From UBA5399 sp964464145 (GTDB lineage Bacteria; Bacillota; Clostridia; Christensenellales; Christensenellaceae): a DNA stretch of 13,890 nt. The stretch covers positions 1 to 13,890 of the forward strand of contig CAYXFB010000070.1 in NCBI GenBank assembly GCA_964464145.1. The letters run 5' to 3'. Of this stretch, positions 13,861 to 13,890 are shown one piece after another. How positions within the stretch are numbered: the stretch's first letter is position 1; the number at the start of each line of letters is the position of its first letter. The notes beneath the pieces are model-generated. The model was not told the origin of the DNA. It was given only the letters and a program-made list of their open reading frames with translations, and made no database searches. Both the position numbers and the translations under genes were made by a program.

Positions 13861-13890
13861 CATAGATTTTAAATTGACGATTGAAAATAA

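Overview
The window reads as chromosomal DNA of an anaerobic-type Clostridia (Bacillota). The reasons are the glgB-glgC-glgD-glgA gene order with a separate GlgD subunit, strong AGGAGG-type ribosome binding sites with some GTG/TTG starts, a XRE-S24 repressor beside a Y-family polymerase, and a VanZ-like protein. I cannot name a genus. Host genes nearly all stop at TGA and use ATA as the main isoleucine codon. The insertion sequence at the left edge uses ATC instead.

Layout. Positions 17-1250 are an IS3-family insertion sequence on the minus strand. Its transposase is one fused OrfA-OrfB frame broken by a single in-frame TAG. The IS abuts a 40-codon C-terminal remnant of a tyrosine recombinase (1253-1372). 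An AT-rich stretch follows (1373-1707) with a tandem 11-bp repeat, a 28-bp near-palindrome and a likely promoter. From 1708 to 8818 there is a plus-strand operon, pgi-glgB-glgC-glgD-glgA, with 48-bp, 5-bp and two 4-bp-overlap junctions, closed by a terminator at 8840-8875. It would take fructose-6-P/glucose-6-P toward ADP-glucose and branched glycogen; phosphoglucomutase is not in the window.

Downstream, 8949-9935 encodes a Rieske non-heme iron oxygenase alpha-type protein with no reductase beside it. It converges on a LexA-like XRE-S24 repressor (9951-10634, minus) across a bidirectional terminator whose loop holds the repressor's stop codon. The repressor is divergent from a DinB/UmuC-type polymerase (10804-12006). 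The shared intergenic region has two promoters, a dyad between them and an 11-codon leader ORF that overlaps the polymerase start. This looks like a self-contained DNA-damage-responsive mutagenesis module.

The right end holds a VanZ-like membrane protein (minus) convergent with the polymerase, a divergent unrecognised 116-aa protein, a bidirectional terminator, and a TetR-family regulator (minus) with a TTG start. The regulator's target probably lies beyond the right edge. No tRNA, rRNA or CRISPR array was seen. I found no clearly new multi-gene system. The most promising leads are the repressor/leader-peptide/polymerase module, the integrase remnant with its att-like repeats, and the orphan Rieske oxygenase.
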